Positions 27,030 to 36,018 of a stretch of 60,330 bases of DNA are shown here, in pieces. Numbering within the stretch: position 1 is the stretch's first letter; every line of letters starts with the position of its first letter. The notes under the pieces are model-generated. The model worked only from the letters and a program-made list of their open reading frames with translations, was not told the origin of the DNA and ran no database searches. The DNA comes from Firmicutes bacterium UBA5227 (GTDB lineage: Bacteria > Bacillota > Clostridia > Tissierellales > Sedimentibacteraceae), in NCBI GenBank assembly GCA_002409285.1, contig DHUT01000065.1, positions 20,588-80,917 of the forward strand, written 5' to 3'. The translations under genes were made by a program, and so were the position numbers.

Positions 27030-27170
27030 TTATTTGTTCTCGCACTTTTGATTTCCTACCGTGCAGGAAGTCTTACATGCTGACTGACATGAAGTTTGGC
27101 ATTCACCGCATCCTTTTGAATCCATATTATCAGTTAATTTTGTTTTATTAAGCGTTTTAATATGTACCAT
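27030..27170 (-). CDS. scfA: SCIFF six-cysteine ranthipeptide precursor
   Basis: A 46-residue peptide. The leader MVHIKTLNKTKLTDN is followed by a core with six cysteines in the order C-x2-C-x3-C-x3-C-x3-C-x6-C (GCGECQTSC, SACKTSC, QKC). This is the SCIFF pattern (six cysteines in forty-five residues), a ranthipeptide found almost throughout Clostridia whose biological role is still unclear. AGGAGG lies before the ATG. It is too short for usual gene-length cut-offs. It has its own -10 box and terminator, and the maturase gene follows. Confidence 0.96.
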   Translation of the reverse strand: MVHIKTLNKTKLTDNMDSKGCGECQTSCQSACKTSCTVGNQKCENK

Positions 27171-27197
27171 AAATGAACCTCCTTATAAACTTTTTAA

Positions 27198-27226
27198 ATT
27201 ATAGCATTTTTGGAGATTTATTAAAA
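27198..27226 (-). promoter_or_regulatory. probable scfA promoter
   Basis: TATAAT (27198-27203) lies 27 bases before the scfA start, with a poor -35 (TTTTAA, 27221-27226) at 17 bases. Confidence 0.5.
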
Positions 27227-27257
27227 GCATTATTTTATATATTTTAACAATACTTAT

Positions 27258-27617
27258 CTAAGCAAGGCGCTGCCGCAAATTTACCCCTATCACACCACCT
27301 AAAATTGCCACGGGAAGATACATTAAATTCCGTATAATGCTTATTTCAGCTGGATATCTGAACAGAACCTTGGCTAAAAGCACAATTACAAAATATACAG
27401 CCCAAATTTCTATACCTCTCAGAAGCCCTCTTTCATGAATGTTTTTGGAATATAACAACGAAACAATAAACATGCAGATTGGAACAACAAACTTATAGGC
27501 AGCTTCAATTGAAGGCTGCTTAGAAAAATAGTACATATAAACAGTAAGAATGAAAAATACTGCCAATGTCATTAAAATCATACTAAGAGAAAATTTAAGT
27601 AATTTAATTATATTCAT
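27258..27617 (-). CDS. TIGR04086 family membrane protein
   Basis: A 119-residue protein with four hydrophobic segments (about residues 10-30, 42-60, 70-86 and 95-112). It matches the YrzE/TIGR04086 family commonly found next to yajC and scfA in Clostridia. A GGAGGATTAAT site precedes the ATG. It is upstream of scfA with an 87-base gap. Function is unknown; its persistent neighbourhood with the Sec and SCIFF genes suggests envelope work. Confidence 0.8.
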   Translation of the reverse strand: MNIIKLLKFSLSMILMTLAVFFILTVYMYYFSKQPSIEAAYKFVVPICMFIVSLLYSKNIHERGLLRGIEIWAVYFVIVLLAKVLFRYPAEISIIRNLMYLPVAILGGVIGVNLRQRLA

Positions 27618-27699
27618 ATTAATCCTCCAACTTTATCATTCATTTAATTTTATTCATTTTTCAGCAAAATAGAACTTTTATGAAATCTTCAAATAATTC

Positions 27700-27728
27700 T
27701 TGACAAAAATATCCCTCTTTGTTAAAGT
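27700..27728 (+). promoter_or_regulatory. promoter of the riboswitch/ATPase transcript
   Basis: TTGACA (27700-27705) and TAAAGT (27723-27728) with a 17-base spacer. The riboswitch P1 begins 6 bases further on. Confidence 0.65.
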
Positions 27729-27734
27729 AAATGT

Positions 27735-27875
27735 ACTAAGAGGGAGTAGTTTATAATTTTTTCAGTCAACAACACGGGATGATTTATTCTGGCTGAAAAA
27801 CCTGGCAATAACTCAGGTAACAAGACTTTTAGTGTATCTTTGATTTAAAAAAGGTATGCTATAAGTCTTTTTTTA
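27735..27875 (+). ncRNA. yybP-ykoY (manganese) riboswitch with terminator platform
   Basis: The aptamer shows the family landmarks: GGGAGTAG (27742-27749), CAGTCAACAACACGGG with its partner CTGGCTG, and GGTAACAAGAC. P1 forms from ACTAAGAG (27735-27742) and CTTTTAGT near 27826-27833. The 3' strand of P1 (AGACTTTTAG, 27823-27832) can instead pair with CTATAAGTCT (27859-27868), followed by a T run, forming a terminator. Mn2+ binding would hold P1 and so turn on the ATPase. The switching model is my inference. Confidence 0.88.
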
Positions 27876-27918
27876 TTCAAAAATGGCATACTAAGAAAAA
27901 TACTTAAAGGAGAAAATT

Positions 27919-30600
27919 ATGTATTATCAAAAAAGTGCCGACTCTGTCTGTTCGGAATTAAACGTTCAAAACAGCGGTCTTAATCAGGATGAGGCAAAAA
28001 AACGATTAGAGCAGAACGGTCCTAATGCCCTAATTGAGAAAAAAAGAAAAACAATCGCACAGATGTTTTTGGGGCAGCTAAAAGACACAATGATTTATAT
28101 TTTGTTTGCAGCAGCAGCAATATCAATTGCCTTAAATGAGGTAACAGATGCTGTTATAATCCTGCTTGTTGTATTAATCAATGCTGTAATAGGAGTTGTA
28201 CAGGAATCAAAAGCAGAAGCCGCCCTTGAGGCTTTAAAAAATCTTACCAGCCCAACAGCAATGGTGAGGCGTAACGGAAAAATTGTAGAGATACCTGCGG
28301 CAGAATTAGTTGTCGGAGATATAGTTGTACTGGAGGCAGGCCGTATAATTCCTGCCGACTTAAGATTATTGCAGTCCGTCAACCTAAAAATTGAAGAATC
28401 GGCTTTAACGGGAGAATCAGTTCCAGTTGACAAGAATGCTGATTTTATTGCCACAGATGATGTTGGCATTGGCGATAGAATAAACATGGCATATTCTTCA
28501 ACAAGCGTTGCCTACGGTCGTGGTGAGGGCGTGGTTGTATATACAGGAATGAATACCGAAATTGGAAAAATAGCTGCCATGCTAAACGAAAGCGAAGAAG
28601 AACTCACCCCTCTTCAAAATAGACTTAACGATTTGGGGAGAGTTCTTGGTATAGTTGCCATAGTTATAGTAGTGGCAATGTTCGTTATAGCCGTATTCCA
28701 AGGCAGAGACATTATCGAAATGCTGATTACTGCCATATCCTTAGCAGTTGCTGCAATTCCCGAGGGTCTTACGGCAGTTGTCACCATAGTGCTGGCACTG
28801 GGCGTTCAAAGAATGGTCAAGGTAAACACAATAGTCCGTAAGCTTCCCGCAGTTGAAACATTAGGAGCCGTAAGCACAGTCTGCTCAGATAAGACAGGTA
28901 CTTTAACACAAAACAAAATGACTGTAACCCAAGTTTATCTAAACGGTAAATTGAAGGATGTGAAAGAGCTTTCTTACGATAACAATACTTTATTTATGAA
29001 CGGCTTTATATTATGCAATGATGCTTCCACAGCTCACAGCGAAAGAATAGGCGACCCTACAGAACTTGCATTATTAGATATGGGTAAACCGTTTGATATA
29101 ACAAGAGAAGGTCTTGAAGAAGCTAATCCAAGGATTAATGAACAGTCGTTTGATTCAGCCCGCAAGCTTATGACAACTGTTCATAAAGACCGCAATGGAA
29201 AAATTATAAGCTATACAAAGGGTGCAATGGATATTCTCCTTGGACGGTGCAATAAGGTATATTTAAACGGTGAAATATCTGACATTACTGATAAAAATAT
29301 TTCAGATATAAACAATGCCGCATCTGAAATGGCAAAAAATGCTTTACGAGTACTGGCGCTTGGAATCAGGGAAGACGATGATTCTGCAAGTGAAGAAAAT
29401 CTTACATTTGTCGGTCTTGTGGGTATGATTGACCCACCACGACCCGAAGCAAAGGAGTCAGTAAAAGTATTAAAGCAGGCCGGAATAACAACAATAATGA
29501 TTACAGGCGACCACAGGGACACGGCTCTGGCAATTGCGAAGGAATTAGGCATTGCCCAGGATGAAAGCCAGTGCATTACCGGCTCTGAGCTAAATGAAAT
29601 GACTCAGGAACAATTAAACACCAAAGTTGAAAACTTAAGGGTTTTTGCACGGGTGTCTCCCGAACATAAAGTTATGATTGTTAAAGCTTTTAAATCGAAC
29701 GGAAGCATAGTTTCAATGACCGGTGACGGGGTAAACGACGCTCCTTCTTTAAAAGCGGCGGATATTGGTGTTGCCATGGGCATAACAGGAACAGACGTTG
29801 CAAAGGGTGCGGCTGACATGGTTCTTACAGATGACAACTTCGCCACTATTGAAAAGGCAGTAGCAGAAGGACGAGGAATTTACCAGAACATCAAAAAAAC
29901 GGTGTTATTTCTTCTTTCTTCTAATTTCGGTGAAGTAATATCTATGTTCTCAGCAATAGTTGCAGGGCTTGCTGCACCTCTTCAGTCCATACACATTCTG
30001 TGGATTAATCTTATTACCGACTCATTGCCGGCTTTGGCACTTGGTGTTGATACAAATGACAAAGATATAATGAAAGCTAAGCCAAGAGATCCTGAGGAAA
30101 GCCTCTTTGCCCACGGTAGTATGGCATTTACCATTTTTAACGGATTCATGATTGCGGCACTTACATTAGGTGCATTTCTATGGTCGCCCATCACTCACTT
30201 AAACGAAGCAGGAATGCCTGTTACACTTGCAAATATTAAATGGATGCTTGGTGAGGTAATAATGGAAAACGGTGCTGAATACAGCGTTATAAGGCATGCT
30301 CAGACATATGCCTTCACAACACTGGGAATTTCACAGCTGTTCCATGCAATAGGAATGAGAAACTACGATAAATCATTATTCAGACAAAATCCGTTTGAAA
30401 ACAAAGCCATGATTGGCGCCTTTGCAATAGGCTTATTGCTCCAGTTAGCTGTTACGGAAATTGATATACTTGTTGAAGTATTTGAAACGAGCAAGCTGTC
30501 CCTGAATGAATGGGGAAGTCTGATACTCCTATCAATGATTCCATTATTGACACATGAAATCATTGTAGCAGGAAAACATATGTTTAGGAAAAAAGCCTGA
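27919..30600 (+). CDS. P2A-type cation-transporting P-type ATPase (Ca2+/Mn2+)
   Basis: An 893-residue pump. The actuator motif TGES is at about 164, the phosphorylated Asp at 324 in CSDKTGTLT, and the hinge GDGVNDAP at about 602. Ion-site residues of the SERCA type are kept: VAAIPEGL in TM4 (followed by Thr rather than the usual Pro), NFGE in TM5 and NLITD in TM6. The riboswitch upstream points to Mn2+ export or detoxification rather than Ca2+ alone. AAAGGAG precedes the ATG. It is on the opposite strand to the core cluster around it and may be an inserted unit. Confidence 0.95.
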   Translation: MYYQKSADSVCSELNVQNSGLNQDEAKKRLEQNGPNALIEKKRKTIAQMFLGQLKDTMIYILFAAAAISIALNEVTDAVIILLVVLINAVIGVVQESKAEAALEALKNLTSPTAMVRRNGKIVEIPAAELVVGDIVVLEAGRIIPADLRLLQSVNLKIEESALTGESVPVDKNADFIATDDVGIGDRINMAYSSTSVAYGRGEGVVVYTGMNTEIGKIAAMLNESEEELTPLQNRLNDLGRVLGIVAIVIVVAMFVIAVFQGRDIIEMLITAISLAVAAIPEGLTAVVTIVLALGVQRMVKVNTIVRKLPAVETLGAVSTVCSDKTGTLTQNKMTVTQVYLNGKLKDVKELSYDNNTLFMNGFILCNDASTAHSERIGDPTELALLDMGKPFDITREGLEEANPRINEQSFDSARKLMTTVHKDRNGKIISYTKGAMDILLGRCNKVYLNGEISDITDKNISDINNAASEMAKNALRVLALGIREDDDSASEENLTFVGLVGMIDPPRPEAKESVKVLKQAGITTIMITGDHRDTALAIAKELGIAQDESQCITGSELNEMTQEQLNTKVENLRVFARVSPEHKVMIVKAFKSNGSIVSMTGDGVNDAPSLKAADIGVAMGITGTDVAKGAADMVLTDDNFATIEKAVAEGRGIYQNIKKTVLFLLSSNFGEVISMFSAIVAGLAAPLQSIHILWINLITDSLPALALGVDTNDKDIMKAKPRDPEESLFAHGSMAFTIFNGFMIAALTLGAFLWSPITHLNEAGMPVTLANIKWMLGEVIMENGAEYSVIRHAQTYAFTTLGISQLFHAIGMRNYDKSLFRQNPFENKAMIGAFAIGLLLQLAVTEIDILVEVFETSKLSLNEWGSLILLSMIPLLTHEIIVAGKHMFRKKA

Positions 30601-30633
30601 AAATTAAATAGCAGCTGAAAGTTAATGGCTAAA

Positions 30634-30668
30634 AGGTCCCGGTGAAGGTAAGAAACCGGGACTTTTTT
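30634..30668 (+). terminator. intrinsic terminator of the P-type ATPase gene
   Basis: GGTCCCGGT and ACCGGGAC pair, followed by T7, about 35 bases after the stop. Confidence 0.88.
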
Positions 30669-30676
30669 TCTTCATG

Positions 30677-30698
30677 AAAAAAGGAGCCATGCTCCCTT
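30677..30698 (-). terminator. intrinsic terminator of the ruv-yajC operon
   Basis: On the minus strand AAGGGAGC-ATG-GCTCCTT runs into TTTT, about 15 bases after the yajC stop. It is convergent with the ATPase terminator. Confidence 0.8.
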
Positions 30699-30710
30699 TA
30701 TTATGTAATA

Positions 30711-31064
30711 TTATTTGTCATCCTCTTCATCTGCACCGGCAGATGTTTCTTCAATTCCTTCCGTAGGTTTTTCAGCCTTTTCGGATTTTTCCTTGCCCTT
30801 TTTTGAAACACTTCCTATAGCCCATTTAGAGAATTCAATTCTATTTTTGGCAAATGCCATCTCTAAAGTTACCACTTCATCGCTAATCTTAACCACCTTA
30901 CCGTGAATTCCGCCTATTGTAATAACTTCATCACCTAAAGCAAGACTGTCTCTCATAGCCTTTGTTTCTTTGTCTTTCTTTTTCTGGGGTCTTATCATCA
31001 TGAAATACATCATTGCAAATAATACGACCATCATTAAAAGACCACTTAATTGTTCAGGTTGCAT
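30711..31064 (-). CDS. yajC: preprotein translocase subunit YajC
   Basis: A single N-terminal membrane helix (about residues 6-24) is followed by MIRPQKKKDKE, the YajC signature, and a beta-rich cytoplasmic domain (LGDEVITIGGIHGKV). The C-terminal tail from about residue 90 is an acidic/Lys-rich low-complexity extension. It accessorises SecDF/YidC, though no secDF is in the window. It is 8 bases after tgt. Confidence 0.93.
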   Translation of the reverse strand: MQPEQLSGLLMMVVLFAMMYFMMIRPQKKKDKETKAMRDSLALGDEVITIGGIHGKVVKISDEVVTLEMAFAKNRIEFSKWAIGSVSKKGKEKSEKAEKPTEGIEETSAGADEEDDK

Positions 31065-31072
31065 ACTTCCTC

Positions 31073-32191
31073 CTAAAATTTATTATATCCATAATTTTCA
31101 TAAAACTCTTTTTTGAATTCCATGAAATTATCTTCCCATATACTTATTCTAATATGTTTCATTAAATTAATCAAGAAAAATAAATTATGAATTGAAGCAA
31201 GCCTTGCTCCAAGTATCTCATTTTCACCAAACAAATGTCTCACATATGCTCTTGAATAATTTCTGCAGGTATAGCATCCGCAATTTTCATCTATAGGTCC
31301 AAAGTCATGCTTGTATTTTGCATTTTTAATTGTAAGCTGACCCCTGCTTGTCATAAATGCTCCATGTCTTGCCATTCTCGTGGGTAGCACGCAGTCAGCC
31401 ATATCTATTCCTCTTTCCACCGCCTCGAAGAGATAATCGGGGCTTCCCACACCCATCAGGTATCTTGGTTTGTTCCTGGGAAGAAGCTCCACAGTATAAT
31501 CCATTACCTCACACATCAATTCTCTTGGCTCACCAACACTCAGTCCGCCTACCCCATAACCGGGAAAGTCAAGCTCCGTAAGCCGCTTAACGCTCTCAAT
31601 TCTTAAGTCCCTGTACATCCCTCCCTGGACTATTCCGAACAGTGCCTGGTTATCGGTATTTTTATGGTATTCCTTGCACCGCTCTGCCCATCTTGTTGTC
31701 CTTTTCATGGACTTTTCCACATATTCATATTCGGCAGGATAAGGAGCACACTCATCAAATGCCATCATAATATCAGATCCAAGACTGTTTTGTATTTCCA
31801 TAGATTTCTCCGGGCTTATAAAATGCCTTGAACCGTCAATATGCGAACGGAACTCCACTCCTTCTTCCGTTATCTTTCTTAAGGGTCCGAGACTGAAAAC
31901 CTGGAACCCTCCGCTGTCTGTAAGTATGGGTCTGTCCCAGTTCATAAATTTATGCAGGCCTCCCGCTTCCTTGATGAGCTCATGTCCGGGTCTTAAATAC
32001 AAATGATATGTATTCCCAAGGATTATCTGAGCTTCCAGAGCTTTCAGTTCTTCAGGTGTCATAGCTTTTACAGTTGCCTTTGTTCCTACAGGCATAAAAA
32101 TAGGGGTGTTTATATCGCCGTGGTCGGTATGAATAATCCCAAGCCTCGCTTTGCATTCTTTTGATTCCTTTATCAGTTCAAAATTAAACAT
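31073..32191 (-). CDS. tgt: queuine tRNA-ribosyltransferase
   Basis: Exchanges guanine-34 of GUN anticodons for preQ1. The catalytic nucleophile region is LTDSGGFQVFSLG, a second Asp lies in ADCVLPTRMARHG, and zinc ligands are in CGCYTCRNYSRAYVRH. The 372-residue length is typical. It sits directly downstream of queA, which uses the same substrate tRNA next in the pathway. Confidence 0.97.
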   Translation of the reverse strand: MFNFELIKESKECKARLGIIHTDHGDINTPIFMPVGTKATVKAMTPEELKALEAQIILGNTYHLYLRPGHELIKEAGGLHKFMNWDRPILTDSGGFQVFSLGPLRKITEEGVEFRSHIDGSRHFISPEKSMEIQNSLGSDIMMAFDECAPYPAEYEYVEKSMKRTTRWAERCKEYHKNTDNQALFGIVQGGMYRDLRIESVKRLTELDFPGYGVGGLSVGEPRELMCEVMDYTVELLPRNKPRYLMGVGSPDYLFEAVERGIDMADCVLPTRMARHGAFMTSRGQLTIKNAKYKHDFGPIDENCGCYTCRNYSRAYVRHLFGENEILGARLASIHNLFFLINLMKHIRISIWEDNFMEFKKEFYENYGYNKF

Positions 32192-32216
32192 AATTTTATC
32201 CTTTTATCTTTTTACT

Positions 32217-33254
32217 TTACTTAATCAGCATGGCATCTCCAAAACTGAAAAATCTGTATTTTTCTTCAACAGCAATTTTATATGCATTCATAATATGCTC
32301 CTTGCCGGCCAATGCGCTCACAAGCATGATCAGAGTAGATTCAGGTAAATGAAAATTTGTTATCAGACAGTCCACTACCCTGTACTTATATCCCGGGAAA
32401 ATAAAAATATCCGTCCAGCCCTTTTGTTCTCTTACAAATCCACTGGAATCACCTATTGTCTCCAATGTTCTTGTGCTTGTGGTTCCCACAGATATTATTT
32501 TTTTCCCATTCCTTTTGGCAGCATTAATTTTTTCTGCTTCCTTTTCGGAAAGCTCGTAATATTCCGAATGCATTTTGTGTTCTGATATGTATTCCGCTTT
32601 AACAGGTCTGAATGTTCCAAGCCCCACATGGAGTGTCAACCTGGCAATTACAACTCCTTTTGCTTCTATTTTTTCAAGAAGTTCATCGTTAAAGTGAAGC
32701 CCTGCGGTTGGTGCTGCGGCAGAACCCGGATTTTTTGCATAAATTGTCTGATATCTATCCTTGTCCTCAAGCTTCTCATGGATATAGGGAGGCAGGGGCA
32801 TTTCCCCAAGAGAATCCAGTATTTCCTCAAATATTCCCCTGTATTCAAACTCTATAATCCTGTTTCCGTCTTCCTCAACATTGATTATTTTTCCTGCTAA
32901 AAGCCCTTCCTTAAAAACTATCTCTGTGCCGGTTCTGGCCTTCTTCCCTGGTTTTACCAGTGTTTCCCACCTGTTATCATCAAGTCTTTTTAAAAGCAAT
33001 ATTTCTATTACCGCTCCTGTATCTTTCCTAATTCCGTACAGTCTTGCGGGAAGAACCTTTGTATCGTTGATTACCAAGCAGTCGCCCTCATTTAAATAAC
33101 TTATAATGTCATAAAAATGTCTGTGCTCAACTTCTCCGGTTTTTTTATCAAGGACAAGAAGCCTGGAATGGTCTCTTTCCTTTATCGGTGTTTGTGCAAT
33201 CAATTCCTCAGGTAAATCATAGTAAAAATCGCTTGTCTTAAAATTATTTATCAT
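32217..33254 (-). CDS. queA: S-adenosylmethionine:tRNA ribosyltransferase-isomerase
   Basis: Makes epoxyqueuosine from preQ1-tRNA and SAM. Typical stretches are FYYDLPEELIAQTP at the start, AAPTAGLHF and LHVGLGTFRPV in the middle, and GTTSTRTLE. It is 345 residues. The ATG overlaps the stop of the SpoIID-like gene (ATGA), indicating translational coupling. Confidence 0.97.
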   Translation of the reverse strand: MINNFKTSDFYYDLPEELIAQTPIKERDHSRLLVLDKKTGEVEHRHFYDIISYLNEGDCLVINDTKVLPARLYGIRKDTGAVIEILLLKRLDDNRWETLVKPGKKARTGTEIVFKEGLLAGKIINVEEDGNRIIEFEYRGIFEEILDSLGEMPLPPYIHEKLEDKDRYQTIYAKNPGSAAAPTAGLHFNDELLEKIEAKGVVIARLTLHVGLGTFRPVKAEYISEHKMHSEYYELSEKEAEKINAAKRNGKKIISVGTTSTRTLETIGDSSGFVREQKGWTDIFIFPGYKYRVVDCLITNFHLPESTLIMLVSALAGKEHIMNAYKIAVEEKYRFFSFGDAMLIK

Positions 33255-34972
33255 TTAATTGTAACTCCAGTATAATAATGTTTTAATATTTCATCATATT
33301 TAAATCCTTCAGCAGCCATTTCCTTTGCGCCATACTGGCTCATGCCTATGCCGTGTCCCCAGCCTCTGCCCTGGAAATTATAGCTGGAACCGGAAGCAGA
33401 AACAGTGCCGGAAGAAGAACTTGTACTCGTATCAAGCACAGATACTCCGGAAGAACTTATGACAGAAACTTTCCCGTCGGTAAGCTTTTCAGTCCCTGAG
33501 CCTGTTATGGCGTATTTTCCCTTCAGATTTTCGGAATCAGGATTATCTGAATTATTTGAATCTGTTCCGATTATTGAATCGAGAATTCCACCTCTTGAAG
33601 GAACAGGAGTATATTGATTTGTAAAATAAAACACTCCTCCGCTTTCACTTACACTCATGCTTCCGTTGCCAATTGTAAACCATGAACTCATGAGTCCCAG
33701 AAGCAGCCTTGCTTCTTCCTTACGATATACAATTTCTCCAATATCAGTATTAAATATACATTCCATAACCCGGTTGTTTTCAGATACCTTTGTTATCTCT
33801 ATGCTGTAAATATCCCTTACACTGTGTCCATCATCCCTGAGCATTTTTATTATTTCTTCCCTTGTATAGGATTTCTGCCACTCGGTGTAGGGTGATCCTG
33901 ATCTGTTTGAGTACTCATCTTCAACTCCTACGGCATATGGAAGCTTGGCAGACCATACATTTTCTGAGTTTTCGGTACTGCCTCCGCTGGTTGAATGGTA
34001 GAAGGCCTGAATAAGCTTATTGTCATAATAAATCATTTCTCCGTTTGTTTCATCAACCGCTTCATTTGTAGAAGCTTTTTCCGAATTATATCCCATATAA
34101 ACCTGGCTGTTTTGATTATCATCCATGTCATAGCCGTAAGTGGCATAGGGGTTCAGGCATGAAACAGCGTAAGTCCTTGCGGCAACAGCCTGGGCTTTCA
34201 ATGATTCCTTGCCCCAGGATGCGGCTATTTCATTTGGTACCACCCCATAGAGATAGCTTTCCAAATCAACATAATTTATTGATATAAGCTTAGAGCTTTC
34301 TATTATGCTGAATCCTATCAGACCCCTATACGGTTTTTTATCAATTTTAATCATTTCGCATGATTCGCTGCGGTTGAACGAAGAAAAAAATATGTTCATT
34401 TCATTGCTGTACATAAATACAGCATTATTGTTTCCGTCATATACAATAATGTTTTTCATATCGGTATTTACTGCTTTTCCTGCATATCCATCACCGCTCA
34501 ATTCTTCCTGCAAATCCTTCGCTTCATCTAATCCCGGGTAGTTTCCTCCGTATATTTTAAACCCCTCCGTACTTAGTTGAGGATAAAAATCCGCATTGAA
34601 CCTTTTTTCTAATTGCTCGGCTTCCTTTTTCGCATCATTGTAAGAAGAATATATGTCGTCAAGCACCACATGGTTAGGACCATATTCAGCTTTATTGCCG
34701 CCTGGGGTATAATTAAAATTCCTGTCAAAATACGAATCCAGAAGGACGCTGACTTCATCCTCTTCTAATTGAAATAATGAGTCAGAATATCCATTTAGTT
34801 CATATACCGTTATATTTTCATATCCCTCAAGAGAGGACTGCTCATTATAAATTCTTGGAGATCTGATTCTTATCCTGACATATTCTTCTCCTGATGCTCC
34901 GTAGCAATTAGAAGTTGAAAACAATAATGTCAATAAGAACACAGCGGTTATTTTTTGTGCCAGCTTTCTCAT
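33251..34972 (-). CDS. SpoIID/LytB-domain secreted protein
   Basis: A 573-residue protein with a Sec signal peptide (about residues 1-26, ending near CYGA). A SPOR-like repeat lies at about 110-175. The SpoIID/LytB domain contains LYGVVPNEIAASWGKESLKA, and a C-terminal GRGWGHGIGMSQYGAKEM follows. A Ser/Thr/Gly-rich stretch interrupts the domain at about 475-535. SpoIID enzymes are lytic transglycosylases used in engulfment. The extra N-terminal region suggests a paralogue with vegetative or spore roles. It is coupled to queA and follows ruvB by 6 bases. Confidence 0.88.
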   Translation of the reverse strand: MRKLAQKITAVFLLTLLFSTSNCYGASGEEYVRIRIRSPRIYNEQSSLEGYENITVYELNGYSDSLFQLEEDEVSVLLDSYFDRNFNYTPGGNKAEYGPNHVVLDDIYSSYNDAKKEAEQLEKRFNADFYPQLSTEGFKIYGGNYPGLDEAKDLQEELSGDGYAGKAVNTDMKNIIVYDGNNNAVFMYSNEMNIFFSSFNRSESCEMIKIDKKPYRGLIGFSIIESSKLISINYVDLESYLYGVVPNEIAASWGKESLKAQAVAARTYAVSCLNPYATYGYDMDDNQNSQVYMGYNSEKASTNEAVDETNGEMIYYDNKLIQAFYHSTSGGSTENSENVWSAKLPYAVGVEDEYSNRSGSPYTEWQKSYTREEIIKMLRDDGHSVRDIYSIEITKVSENNRVMECIFNTDIGEIVYRKEEARLLLGLMSSWFTIGNGSMSVSESGGVFYFTNQYTPVPSRGGILDSIIGTDSNNSDNPDSENLKGKYAITGSGTEKLTDGKVSVISSSGVSVLDTSTSSSSGTVSASGSSYNFQGRGWGHGIGMSQYGAKEMAAEGFKYDEILKHYYTGVTIK

Positions 34973-34978
34973 ACTTAC

Positions 34979-36016
34979 CTACCCTTCCAAATCTATTGTC
35001 ATTTGATTCCTTTTTTTCTTATGTTTGTTTACATGCCTGAAACCCAGCTCTGTAACAGTTCTTCCTCTCGGTGTGCGGTTCAGATATCCTATTTGAAGTA
35101 GGTATGGTTCATAAACATCTTCAATTGTTCCTTTTTCTTCACCGATGGAAGCCGCAAGAGTATCAAGCCCCACAGGACCGCCTTTATAAAAATCTATAAT
35201 TGTGTTTAATATCCTCCTGTCAAGCTTGTCCAGACCCATTTCGTCTATTTCAAGCATCTTTAGAGCATTATCAGCCGTAGAAGTATCAATTACACCATCC
35301 CCCTTTACTATGGCATAATCCCTGACCCGCTTTAAAAGCCTGTTTGCAATCCTCGGGGTTCCTCTTGAACGCCTTGCTATTTCTTCCGCTCCGTCTTCAT
35401 TGATTTCGATGTCAATGATATTGGCTGAACGCAAAACAATTTCCTTTAAATCCTTAACATCATAAAAATCCAGGTTACACATCACTCCAAACCTGTCACG
35501 CAGTGGTGAAGCAAGCATTCCCGACCTGGTGGTTGCACCGATAAGCGTAAATTTTGGCAGGTCAAGTCTTATGGATCTGGCTGACGGTCCCTTTCCTATT
35601 ATTATATCAAGGGCATAATCTTCAAGTGCCGGATACAAAATTTCTTCCACATTTTTATTTATTCTGTGAATTTCATCTATAAAAAGCACATCATTTTCGT
35701 TTAAATTTGTAAGTATTGCAGCCAAATCCCCCTGTCTTTCGATTGCAGGACCGGAAGTAACCCTTATATTCACTCCCATCTCATTGGATATTATATTGGC
35801 AAGAGTAGTCTTTCCAAGACCCGGAGGACCTGAAAGCAGTACATGATCCAGTGGCTGATTCCTCATTTTGGCAGATTCTATGAAAATATTCAATACCTCT
35901 TTAACCTTTGTCTGACCTATGTATTGAGAAAGCTTTTGGGGTCTCAGGCTAAGCTCCAATTCCTCCTCGGCTTTGCTTGCAGTGCCGGCAACTATTTCAT
36001 TTTCTCTATCATACAT
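34979..36016 (-). CDS. ruvB: Holliday junction branch-migration helicase RuvB
   Basis: A AAA+ motor with Walker A GPPGLGKTTLAN, Walker B LFIDEIHRI, sensor GATTRSGML and a C-terminal winged helix ending in GRTVTELGFRHV. The 345-residue length is typical. It begins 2 bases after ruvA. Confidence 0.98.
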   Translation of the reverse strand: MYDRENEIVAGTASKAEEELELSLRPQKLSQYIGQTKVKEVLNIFIESAKMRNQPLDHVLLSGPPGLGKTTLANIISNEMGVNIRVTSGPAIERQGDLAAILTNLNENDVLFIDEIHRINKNVEEILYPALEDYALDIIIGKGPSARSIRLDLPKFTLIGATTRSGMLASPLRDRFGVMCNLDFYDVKDLKEIVLRSANIIDIEINEDGAEEIARRSRGTPRIANRLLKRVRDYAIVKGDGVIDTSTADNALKMLEIDEMGLDKLDRRILNTIIDFYKGGPVGLDTLAASIGEEKGTIEDVYEPYLLQIGYLNRTPRGRTVTELGFRHVNKHKKKRNQMTIDLEG

Positions 36017-36018
36017 TA

